A DNA stretch of 46,524 bases from CAZMFZ01 sp964565665 (GTDB lineage Bacteria > Bacteroidota > Bacteroidia > Cytophagales > UBA9547). Each line of letters begins with the position of its first letter. The stretch's first letter is position 1. The stretch lies in assembly GCA_964565665.1 (NCBI GenBank), contig CAZMFZ010000009.1, positions 1-46,524 on the forward strand, in the 5' to 3' direction. Below the pieces are notes generated by a model, which was not told the DNA's origin, ran no database searches, and was given only the letters and a program-made list of their open reading frames with translations. Shown in pieces: positions 7,986-15,275 of the stretch. Both the position numbers and the translations under genes were made by a program.

Positions 7986-8714
7986 CTAATCTAAAAACTC
8001 TATTGGAATATATCTTTTTACGGTGTAGGACGATCTCATTAACATTGTGAAGGAGTTCTTTCTTGAAAGTTCTAATTTTAAACCTGTTTCTTTTTGAATT
8101 TCCCTTTGTTTATCTCCTCTTTTACAAGCATCTAGCCAATCAAGAATCAAATCCTTAATTTTATCGTGTTTTTCTTGTATCAACAATTGTAGATTTTCGG
8201 CTTTCTTTTCACTAGCGTTATCGCCTAGAAGGCCATTGTGAATTTTATTAAGAAGTTTAGAAGTGTTTACAGCCTTTATATTTTCTATATTAAAAGGTCT
8301 AAAATCAGACTTTCCAGCCAATAAAATTGTCTGAATTAATTCTTGTTCGGGATTATCTACACATGGGTCTAAATATCCTCCAATTGGGGACTTGCCTTTT
8401 ACCATATTGGCATCATGGTCGCAAGGTAACAAATTAGTCCATTCAAAAATTTTCATTTCATCTTCTGATTTTGAGATAAAATGTTCTATATCCATTGCCC
8501 AAGCGTTGGCATATTTCTTTTCTGTTAGATAACATTTTGAATGAAAGCTATTATCGAAGGTAGTTAATAAATCAGAAGTTCTGTAATTGAATGGTTGTAA
8601 GGGTTTTTCAGAAATTTTACCCACATTAAACTCATTTAATTCAAGTAGATATTTTTGAATAAGTGGATTTTTTAATGATTCCGGTGTTTTAGTGTCACGA
8701 ATCAGATTTATCAT
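7986..8714 (-). CDS. HNH-type nuclease, PtuB-like partner of the ATPase
   Basis: The 242-aa protein carries an HNH-like core: Cys61, then DIEHFISKSED (Glu77-His78), then WTNLLPCDHDANMVKGK (Asn94, Cys98, Asn103, Lys106-Gly107) and a YLDPC segment (Cys118). This is the order seen in PtuB/HNH proteins (IEHF...PKS, NLL..C..CN..KG). However, the usual CxxC pairs are reduced to single cysteines, so the zinc knuckle is degenerate. A Lys/Glu-rich helical C-terminal half follows. Its ATG overlaps the ATPase stop (TAATG, sharing base 8714), indicating translational coupling. The inferred role is the effector nuclease of a two-gene anti-phage system. Confidence 0.75.
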   Translation of the reverse strand: MINLIRDTKTPESLKNPLIQKYLLELNEFNVGKISEKPLQPFNYRTSDLLTTFDNSFHSKCYLTEKKYANAWAMDIEHFISKSEDEMKIFEWTNLLPCDHDANMVKGKSPIGGYLDPCVDNPEQELIQTILLAGKSDFRPFNIENIKAVNTSKLLNKIHNGLLGDNASEKKAENLQLLIQEKHDKIKDLILDWLDACKRGDKQREIQKETGLKLELSRKNSFTMLMRSSYTVKRYIPIEFLD

Positions 8715-9922
8715 TACGCTTCTTGGATTTGAAGTATGGCAGATTCAATTTCCAAAATGATGGATTCAGAGAGTAATTCTTTTTTACTCTCCAATAACTT
8801 TTGAAGACCTAATCTTGCTTTTTCTTTGTCTTTTTCCAAAAGTAAATTATTCACTTCGTCAATCAAGCCGTCAGCTAAAGTTGAATATTGATTTTTCAGC
8901 CCAAATAATTTTACCATCAATTGTGCATAGCTGCTACCGACTAAATTATCTCTGAATACTTGTTTGGAAGTTAAATCATATACAGTTGCATTTGCAATGC
9001 TGGCAATTACAGCAGGGGAATGGGTGGCAACAATAAACTGTACTTCAGGGAACAAAGTAGTCAGAAGTGGCAAAATTTGTTCCTGCATGGCTAGATGTCC
9101 ATGATTCTCTGGCTCATCAATCAGCACCAATCCACGAGGGTTGTAAGCATAGTCTTTCATTTCTTTTTGAATAAGGTCTTTTTGGATAATAAGTTCAGAA
9201 AGTATATCTAGAAATGCAGAAAATCCACTTGAAAGTTGATTGAAATCTACTTCTCTACCATCAGATTGTACAATAATAAAATCATAAGTTTCTCTTATAA
9301 ATTTTAATGTAAGTCCTTTGTCTTCAAATACTTGCCTTAAAACACTTTCAAGACTATTGAAAAAACGCTCAATTTCTTCGCTTTGATTTTGTTTGTTATC
9401 AATAATTTCAAAAGCCTGATAGATTTTGAGATTTACCAAATAATGTTTGAGATAAGTAGAGAAGCCTTGATTGCTATTGTTGACTTTCTGAAGTATATCC
9501 GCTTCTTTGAGTGGTGAACTCACATTTTCAACAGTAATAAGTCTTTGAGCTTGAAAAAATCGATAAATATGAAATTTCTTATTATTAGAAACATTATGAT
9601 ATGAACAATAAAAAGAAGGGACGATTCTTGATGTTTCTAAAAAGGTTTTTTCCCATGACTTAGCTTGTATGTTGTTTGGATCATTCTCAAGTAAATGCTG
9701 AAAACTATTACTGGTTTCAAAGTAATCAAACCCCTTTAAAAGTTGTGTCCATATTTCATCCAATTTTTTTAAGATTGTAGTCTTCCCACTTCCATTCTTT
9801 CCAGTTAAAATCAGATGTCTGAATTTTTCATTTTCTTCAAAAACAGGAATAAAAAAGTTTTTGGCAGCATAGCAGTCATTGACCTTAATACCTGTAATGT
9901 AGGGAAAGATTAAATTATCCAT
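8714..9922 (-). CDS. AAA/ABC-type ATPase, PtuA-like (Septu-type defence candidate)
   Basis: The 402 residues contain Walker A GKNGSGKTT (41-49), an ABC-like signature LSSGFSAFLDIL (from 230), Walker B VLIDEPENHGHL (Asp269, Glu270) and the H-switch ATHSP (His301). This is the SMC/Rad50/OLD-like ATPase core found in PtuA of Septu and in retron and Gabija-like systems. There is no TOPRIM domain after His301, only a helical tail, so it is not an OLD nuclease. It is shorter than most PtuA proteins I remember. The coupled downstream HNH gene supports a Septu-like pair; no reverse transcriptase lies nearby. The start ATG 9922 follows a palindrome and its own promoter-like element. Confidence 0.8.
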   Translation of the reverse strand: MDNLIFPYITGIKVNDCYAAKNFFIPVFEENEKFRHLILTGKNGSGKTTILKKLDEIWTQLLKGFDYFETSNSFQHLLENDPNNIQAKSWEKTFLETSRIVPSFYCSYHNVSNNKKFHIYRFFQAQRLITVENVSSPLKEADILQKVNNSNQGFSTYLKHYLVNLKIYQAFEIIDNKQNQSEEIERFFNSLESVLRQVFEDKGLTLKFIRETYDFIIVQSDGREVDFNQLSSGFSAFLDILSELIIQKDLIQKEMKDYAYNPRGLVLIDEPENHGHLAMQEQILPLLTTLFPEVQFIVATHSPAVIASIANATVYDLTSKQVFRDNLVGSSYAQLMVKLFGLKNQYSTLADGLIDEVNNLLLEKDKEKARLGLQKLLESKKELLSESIILEIESAILQIQEA

Positions 9923-9931
9923 AATTGACTA

Positions 9932-9949
9932 TTTGTTTGTACAAACAAA
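9932..9949. promoter_or_regulatory. 18-bp perfect palindrome, operator candidate
   Basis: TTTGTTTGTACAAACAAA is a perfect inverted repeat lying 10 bp before the ATPase start codon and overlapping the -7-like element TAGCTTTG (minus strand, 9953-9946). A repressor bound here would block transcription of the defence-like pair. No repressor gene is adjacent, so the binder is unknown. Confidence 0.55.
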
Positions 9950-9953
9950 GCTA
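9946..9953 (-). promoter_or_regulatory. Bacteroidota-type -7 promoter element
   Basis: Minus-strand TAGCTTTG matches TAnnTTTG. The start of transcription would fall near 9939, inside the palindrome, giving a leader of about 17 nt before ATG 9922. A clear TTTG at -33 is not visible. Confidence 0.45.
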
Positions 9954-9987
9954 AACGAATTTAATGTTTTTAGGAATTTAACAGCCA

Positions 9988-11697
9988 TTAATGCGAATCT
10001 CTGCTCACTTTATCACCCGATTTGCCAACTAGGAAATCTAAATCTGCTCCTTTATCGGGCTGCAATACGTGGTCGATAAATAGTTTTACATACCCTCTTT
10101 CCATTGGAAATGTGGTAGGCCTCCAATTGAGTTTTCGTTTTTCAAATTCTTCATCAGAAATATGTGCGTTGAGTTTTCTGTTGGGAACATCAACCTCAAT
10201 CACATCTCCATTTTGAATAAATGCCAAGTTGCCACCAATAGCCGATTCGGGCGAAACATGCAAAAAGACAGTTCCAAAAGCGGTGCCACTCATGCGTGCG
10301 TCTGATATTCGCACCATATCAGTAATGCCTTTTTCAAGTAGTTTTTTGGGTAAGCCCATATTGCCTACTTCTGGCATTCCAGGATACCCTTTCAAACCTA
10401 CATTTTTCAATACCAATACACTTGTTTCATCTACTTCCAAATTTGGGTCGTTGATACGGGCGTGGTAATCTTCGATATTTTCAAATACTACGGCTTTTCC
10501 TTTGTGTGTAAGTAAATGTGGCGATGCTGCTGAAGGCTTAATAACCGCTCCATCTATGCAAATATTGCCTTTAACCACTGCTATGCCGCCTTCTTCGAGA
10601 ATAGGTTTAGAACGCAATGCGATTACATCAGTATTATAATTTGGTGCCGATTGGTTGTTTTCAAGCATAGTTTTACCATTTACCGTAATGGCATCGCCAT
10701 GAATATGTGGCAATATCTGTTTGATTACTGCTGGAAGGCCACCTGCATAATAAAAATCTTCCATCAAGAATTTTCCAGAAGGCATCAAATTTAACAAGAA
10801 TGGCATAGTGCTGCCCAGCTTGTCAATATCTTCCAGATTAAGTTCAACGCCTATTCTTCCAGCTATTGCCAATAAATGTATTACAAAGTTGGTAGAGCCG
10901 CCCACGGCAGCATTTATTTTTATGGCATTTTCAAATGATTTGCGGGTAAGCACTTTCGACATACGCATGTCTTCTTTCACCATTTCCACTATTCGCCTGC
11001 CAGTATAGTGCGATAGTGCTTTTCTGCGAGAATCTACAGCCGGAATGGCTGCATTGCCGGGCAGCGACATGCCCAAAGCTTCTACCATACATGCCATAGT
11101 AGAGGCTGTGCCCATCGTCATGCAATGGCCTGCACTGCGATTCATGCACGATTCGGCTGCTGTAAATTCTTCATAACTCATGCGACCTGCTTTTACATCT
11201 TCGCTGTATTTCCACACATCAGTTCCTGAGCCTATGTCTTTGCCTTGGTATTTTCCATTTAGCATGGGCCCGCCTGATACTACAATAGTGGGCAAATCGA
11301 CACTAGCAGCACCCATGAGTAGTGAAGGCGTAGTTTTGTCGCAACCACAAAGCAATACCACACCATCCATAGGGTTGCCTCTGATAGATTCCTCTACTGT
11401 CATGCTAGCCAAATTGCGGAAAAGCATGGCAGTGGGGCGTAGTAATGTTTCGCCAAGCGACATCACTGGAAACTCTACTGGAAAACCACCTGCTTCATAA
11501 ATGCCATTTTTAACGGATTGAGCCAATTCCCTGAAATGCCCATTGCAAGGTGTGAGTTCCGACCAAGTGTTGCAAATTCCAATTACAGGTTTACCTTCAA
11601 ATTGCTCTTGAATATGGCCTTGGTTTTTCATCCATCCACGGTATATAAAGCCTGCTTTATCTTTTAATCCAAACCAATCTTGACTGCGTAGTTTCAT
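9988..11697 (-). CDS. IlvD/Edd-family sugar-acid (aldonate) dehydratase
   Basis: The 569-aa protein belongs to the iron-sulfur dehydratases that convert dihydroxy acids or aldonates to 2-keto acids. Cys51 (TPCNGH), Cys119 (LCGCDK) and Cys192 (SAGHCMTMGTAST) have the 68- and 73-residue spacings of the three [2Fe-2S] ligands I remember for L-arabinonate dehydratase. The GHCMTMGTASTMA form is that of the pentonate/hexonate clade, not of the biosynthetic dihydroxy-acid dehydratase. SDARMSGTAFGT near the C-terminus is the active-site serine region. Exact substrate unknown (arabinonate, xylonate, fuconate or galactonate). The fumarylacetoacetase-family gene at 15276 could act in the same pathway. 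No ilvB/C neighbours are present. Confidence 0.87.
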   Translation of the reverse strand: MKLRSQDWFGLKDKAGFIYRGWMKNQGHIQEQFEGKPVIGICNTWSELTPCNGHFRELAQSVKNGIYEAGGFPVEFPVMSLGETLLRPTAMLFRNLASMTVEESIRGNPMDGVVLLCGCDKTTPSLLMGAASVDLPTIVVSGGPMLNGKYQGKDIGSGTDVWKYSEDVKAGRMSYEEFTAAESCMNRSAGHCMTMGTASTMACMVEALGMSLPGNAAIPAVDSRRKALSHYTGRRIVEMVKEDMRMSKVLTRKSFENAIKINAAVGGSTNFVIHLLAIAGRIGVELNLEDIDKLGSTMPFLLNLMPSGKFLMEDFYYAGGLPAVIKQILPHIHGDAITVNGKTMLENNQSAPNYNTDVIALRSKPILEEGGIAVVKGNICIDGAVIKPSAASPHLLTHKGKAVVFENIEDYHARINDPNLEVDETSVLVLKNVGLKGYPGMPEVGNMGLPKKLLEKGITDMVRISDARMSGTAFGTVFLHVSPESAIGGNLAFIQNGDVIEVDVPNRKLNAHISDEEFEKRKLNWRPTTFPMERGYVKLFIDHVLQPDKGADLDFLVGKSGDKVSRDSH

Positions 11698-11706
11698 AAA
11701 TTTTAG

Positions 11707-11730
11707 AAGCCCCCAACCCCAAAGGGGAGT
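11707..11730. repeat. G/C-rich leader repeat of the CCCC-AAA-GGGG type
   Basis: The run AAGCCCCCAACCCCAAAGGG continues with GAGT and lies 9 bp upstream of the dehydratase start codon in an otherwise A+T-rich leader. It contains a short hairpin CCCC-AAA-GGGG. I recall near-identical strings (CTCCCCTTTGGGGTTGGGGG on the other strand) scattered in front of genes in many Bacteroidota genomes, so this looks like a dispersed short repeat. Confidence 0.5.
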
Positions 11731-11890
11731 ATTTTATGTTTAAATATACAAGGGTGAATGCAGTTTTTGCTTGCGGATATATTTAATTTAAAGCAATGAA
11801 TCTTTAGTATTACAAGATTAGTCAATTATTCAACCTCTTCAAATTCATATAAAAATTGAATAAATGCTAAACTGTATATTTTATATATGA

Positions 11891-12409
11891 TTAGATAAGT
11901 TTGTCAATATTGATGTTATCTCCGTTGAATTGAAAGCTTTGCCCTTGCTTTTTGCTTAGCAATTGCTGCCCCATTGGCGACATGGGCGATATTACAAAAT
12001 AGGGTGTGCCATCTACTGTTATTTGACCCAAACTAACGGCTATGAAATAGGAGGCATTGGTGGTAATTACCAAACTTCCGGCTTGGGCATTGTTAGGCAA
12101 TTTGTGAATATCGATTTGCAATAAAGATTGATGGAGTTTTAAAGCCTCGTCAAGTTGCTTGGCTGCATTGTCTCTTTCAATTTGCATCATGGCTCGGGTA
12201 GTTTCGTATTTATCGCCAGCACTGCTTTTCCCTTCTTCATTGGCTGCCTTTTGTGCATTTTCCATAGTAGAGCAGGCATTTGCAATACGGTCTTGAGTAA
12301 TGTGAATGCATTTTTCAAAAAGCTGCGATTTTATCGATGGATAATTTGTTGTCAATATCCGGAAATTGTTTAGGCTTAATTCTCTGTTCAAAAAAGCAAA
12401 TAACATCAA
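11891..12409 (-). CDS. GreA/GreB C-terminal-domain-like protein
   Basis: The central coiled-coil segment (ACSTMENAQKAANEEGKSSA then GDKYETTRAMMQIERDNAAK) leads to a C-terminal beta domain with GSLVITTNASYFIAVSLG, PYFVISPMSPMGQQLL and SFQFNGDNINIDKLI. This is the layout of Bacteroidota proteins related to transcript-cleavage factors GreA/GreB, often misnamed 3-oxoacyl-ACP synthase. They may touch RNA polymerase through the secondary channel. The residues before about 19 do not look like the family. A TTG at 12355-12353 (giving MTTNYPSIKSQLF, 154 aa) is a better start than ATG 12409. It is divergent from uvrB across a repeat-rich spacer. Confidence 0.75.
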   Translation of the reverse strand: MMLFAFLNRELSLNNFRILTTNYPSIKSQLFEKCIHITQDRIANACSTMENAQKAANEEGKSSAGDKYETTRAMMQIERDNAAKQLDEALKLHQSLLQIDIHKLPNNAQAGSLVITTNASYFIAVSLGQITVDGTPYFVISPMSPMGQQLLSKKQGQSFQFNGDNINIDKLI

Positions 12410-12476
12410 TAAAATTCATTATCGGTAGGGCAAACTAAAAACTATATTTTAGTACAATATCTTAACTTAGGATATT

Positions 12477-12526
12477 GCCTCTCTAGTCATTGGCGTTGGT
12501 TTAAACCAACGCCAATGAATAGAGGC
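12477..12526. repeat. perfect 30-bp palindrome with an outer 6-bp stem
   Basis: Positions 12488-12517 are a perfect inverted repeat with no spacer: CATTGGCGTTGGTTT followed directly by its exact complement. An outer arm GCCTCT (12477-12482) pairs with AGAGGC (12521-12526). Total length is 50 bp. A spacer-free palindrome can extrude as a cruciform and is a poor intrinsic terminator. It lies between the GreA-like gene and uvrB and could be a small mobile-repeat relic. Confidence 0.9.
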
Positions 12527-12631
12527 GTACCTAACTGAATCAATCCTTATGTTAATGATATTGTATTATATGCCATAAATAATATTCTTAATTTGATTGC
12601 TTTAATGCTTTGTTAATAGCAAAAATGATAG

Positions 12632-12800
12632 AATCCCACTTAGAAACGGTATAATAGCACTCAGAAATAACACAATCCCACTCAGATGTCGTAACGACCG
12701 ACAAAATCTGACAAAAAGCCACTCAGACATAACATAATCCCACTCAGATGTCGTAACGACCGACAAAAAATGATAATTTACCGCATAGAAATGACATAAT
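12632..12800. repeat. degenerate tandem array of about 21-nt units with 62-bp higher-order repeat
   Basis: A 33-bp segment (beginning AATCCCACTCAGATGTCGTA) occurs identically at 12674-12706 and 12736-12768, a period of 62 bp. Each copy contains the near-palindrome GTCGTAACGAC. Between and around them are degenerate 21-nt units of the form CTCAGAnATAACAnAATCCC; a shorter, diverged unit begins at 12632. Frames across the array on either strand look like repeat translation and not like genes. Confidence 0.85.
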
Positions 12801-12882
12801 TCCACGAAGAAACCACTTATACCACCAAGCTGGCCAGTTATCTAAATTCTTTATTCTTCATTCCCATGCTACTATATCTTTT

Positions 12883-12890
12883 TATCTTTG
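12883..12890 (+). promoter_or_regulatory. Bacteroidota-type -7 promoter element for uvrB
   Basis: TATCTTTG matches TAnnTTTG and would start transcription near 12897, 21 nt before the uvrB ATG at 12918. The upstream -33 half is not clear. If real, it excludes the upstream TTG at 12888 as a translation start. Confidence 0.45.
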
Positions 12891-12917
12891 TTAATTAATT
12901 TTTGCCCTGTCTTCAAT

Positions 12918-14939
12918 ATGCCATTCAACTTAGTTTCAGAATACAAACCCTCAGGCGATCAACCTAAAGCCATAGCCGAATTGGTAAAAGGAATAAATGA
13001 AGGTGAGCAAGCCCAAGTGCTATTGGGAGCCACAGGCACGGGGAAAACCTTTACGGCTGCGAATGTAATTTACCAAACTCAAAAACCCACCTTAGTTTTA
13101 TGCCACAACAAGACTTTGGCAGCACAGCTGTATGGCGAATTCAAGCAGTTTTTCCCTGAAAATGCAGTAGAGTATTTTATTTCCTATTACGATTACTACC
13201 AGCCCGAAGCTTTCATTCCCACCTCAGGCACTTATATTGAAAAAGATTTGTCTATTAATGAAGAAATAGAAAAACTAAGATTGGCAGCCACTTCGGCATT
13301 GGTTTCGGGCAGAAGAGATGTGGTGGTAGTGGCTTCGGTATCATGTATTTACGGTATTGGCAACCCTGAAGAATTTGGTAAACTCACATTGAAAATTAAG
13401 GTGGGAGATGTAGTGGCTAGAAATCGATTTTTATTTGCCTTGGTAGAAATATTGTATGCACGCACGCAAAATGAATTTAAGCATGGTACTTTTCGAGTAA
13501 AAGGCGACACGATAGATGTATTTCCTGCGTATGCCGATTTTGCCTACCGCATTATTTTTTATGGCGATGAAATCGAAACTATTCAGAGAATAGAACCTCA
13601 AAGTGGTAAAAGAATAGCGGAAGAAAAGGCAATTAGCATTTTTCCTGCCAATTTATTTGTAACTGGCAGAGAATCGCTCAATGTAGCCATGAATGAAATT
13701 CGCATAGATTTGGGTGAGCAGATTAAGTTTTTCGAGCGCGATTTGCGATTCGTAGAGGCCAAACGCATACAAGAACGTACCGAATTCGACCTTGAAATGA
13801 TGAACGAATTGGGCTACTGCTCGGGTATTGAAAACTATTCAAAGTATTTCGATAGAAGAAATTCTGGGCAACGTCCCTTCTGCCTGCTCGATTATTTCCC
13901 AGACGATTATTTGATGGTGATAGATGAAAGCCACGTAACTACCCCACAAATAAGAGCAATGTGGGGAGGCGATAGGTCGAGAAAAGTGAATCTGGTAGAT
14001 TATGGCTTTCGCTTGCCATCGGCTATGGACAACCGACCTTTGACATTCAATGAGTTTGAGGGAATGCTCAATCAAGTGCTTTTCGTGAGTGCTACCCCCG
14101 CTGATTATGAATTGCAAAGGGTGGGTGGTGTGGTAGTGGAGCAAATTATACGCCCCACTGGCTTGCTCGACCCAGAAATATATGTGCGACCAAGCACTAA
14201 CCAAATTCCCGATTTGCTCGATGAAATTAAAATATGTATTCAAGGCGGAGGAAGGGTATTGGTAACTACGCTCACCAAGCGAATGGCAGAGGAATTATCT
14301 AAATACCTGATGAACCTAAATATTGCGAGTCGCTACATTCACTCTGAAGTAAAAACGCTAGATAGGGTAGAAATATTAAGGGAATTGCGATTGGGTATTT
14401 TTGATGTGTTGGTGGGAGTAAATTTATTGAGAGAGGGATTAGACCTGCCCGAGGTAGAATTGGTAGCCATAATGGATGCCGATAAAGAAGGTTTTCTGCG
14501 AAACCAGCGTTCGCTGATTCAAACCATCGGCCGTGCAGCCAGAAATGTGAAAGGCCATGTGATAATGTATGCTGATGTAATTACGGGTTCGATGCAGCAA
14601 GCCATTGACGAAACGAACCGCAGGCGTGCCATTCAGATGGAACACAACCGTGTAAATGGCATTACGCCAACTACTATTTTCAAATCGAAAGAAGCAATAA
14701 TGGCTACTACAAAGGCTGCCGACAGCAAATTTGATGCGAAAAACTACCTCAGCACTGAAGAGCGTGCCTTGGCAATAGCTGCCGACCCTGTAGTAAAATA
14801 CATGACCAAAAAAGACTTGCAGAAGCTGGCAGATAAAACCAAAAAGGATATGGAAAAAGCAGCCAAAGATTTGGAATTTATAGAAGCAGCCAGATTGCGA
14901 GATGAATGGCAAGCATTGCTTAAACTGGTAGCAGATTGA
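12918..14939 (+). CDS. uvrB: excinuclease ABC subunit UvrB
   Basis: UvrB is the damage-verifying helicase-like subunit of nucleotide excision repair, handing DNA from UvrA to UvrC. From ATG 12918 (MPFNLVSEY) the protein has 673 residues, the usual length. It shows Walker A GATGTGKTFT, the aromatic beta-hairpin YFISYYDYYQPEAF, the DEAD-like VIDESH, the motif VI segment QTIGRAARN and a C-terminal UVR domain (KDMEKAAKDLEFIEAARLRD) that binds UvrC. A frame exists ten codons further upstream with a TTG start, but that TTG lies inside a promoter-like element. Confidence 0.97.
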   Translation: MPFNLVSEYKPSGDQPKAIAELVKGINEGEQAQVLLGATGTGKTFTAANVIYQTQKPTLVLCHNKTLAAQLYGEFKQFFPENAVEYFISYYDYYQPEAFIPTSGTYIEKDLSINEEIEKLRLAATSALVSGRRDVVVVASVSCIYGIGNPEEFGKLTLKIKVGDVVARNRFLFALVEILYARTQNEFKHGTFRVKGDTIDVFPAYADFAYRIIFYGDEIETIQRIEPQSGKRIAEEKAISIFPANLFVTGRESLNVAMNEIRIDLGEQIKFFERDLRFVEAKRIQERTEFDLEMMNELGYCSGIENYSKYFDRRNSGQRPFCLLDYFPDDYLMVIDESHVTTPQIRAMWGGDRSRKVNLVDYGFRLPSAMDNRPLTFNEFEGMLNQVLFVSATPADYELQRVGGVVVEQIIRPTGLLDPEIYVRPSTNQIPDLLDEIKICIQGGGRVLVTTLTKRMAEELSKYLMNLNIASRYIHSEVKTLDRVEILRELRLGIFDVLVGVNLLREGLDLPEVELVAIMDADKEGFLRNQRSLIQTIGRAARNVKGHVIMYADVITGSMQQAIDETNRRRAIQMEHNRVNGITPTTIFKSKEAIMATTKAADSKFDAKNYLSTEERALAIAADPVVKYMTKKDLQKLADKTKKDMEKAAKDLEFIEAARLRDEWQALLKLVAD

Positions 14940-15064
14940 GAGGACGATTTTTACTGGTATGGATTGGGTATTTATTAAAGATGGGCGACAGCGATACAAA
15001 AACATCCTTACAAATCGTGATAGCTATCGGGCCTCTTTCGTAAATGTCAGGTTGGGCGAAGCTT

Positions 15065-15202
15065 TTATTTACTAGAGAGCGTTTTTAGTTGTTCTGTTGT
15101 TAGACCTGTTATAGCTGCAACTTCTTCAATACTATCACCGCTGGCAATTAATTTTTTTGCGATGAACCAAGATTTTACTTTATGTTTGAAGATAAAACAC
15201 TG
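15065..15202 (-). pseudogene. C-terminal remnant of a PD-(D/E)XK (Rpn-type) transposase/nuclease
   Basis: Within the 336-bp stretch between uvrB and the hydrolase gene, the minus strand reads WFIAKKLIASGDSIEEVAAI then TGLTTEQLKTLSSK and a stop at 15067-15065. The motif A-x-x-L-I-x-x-G-x-S-I-E-x-x-A-x-x-T-G-L-x-x-E-x-L is the typical tail of Rpn/YhgA-like recombination-promoting nucleases. The frame is closed upstream by TAG at 15205-15203 and has no start codon. Only this tail survives. The rest of the stretch (14940-15064 and 15203-15275) holds nothing I can identify. Confidence 0.55.
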
Positions 15203-15275
15203 CTATCACACGCCTAAAAATACACATTTAATTTACTTCCTCCATTTTTCAATTTGAAGCCTTAAACTACAAAAA

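Noticed and set aside
8714..9922. OLD-family nuclease or Gabija GajA
   Set aside because: No TOPRIM domain follows the ATPase core; the protein ends about 100 residues after the H-switch.
12602..12805. 67-codon minus-strand frame over the repeat array
   Set aside because: Its sequence is a translation of the 21-nt and 62-bp repeats (recurring FLSGI-like blocks) and has no family resemblance.
14439..15005. 188-codon minus-strand frame opposite the end of uvrB
   Set aside because: Cys/Phe/His-rich composition typical of an antisense shadow; the uvrB frame is certain.
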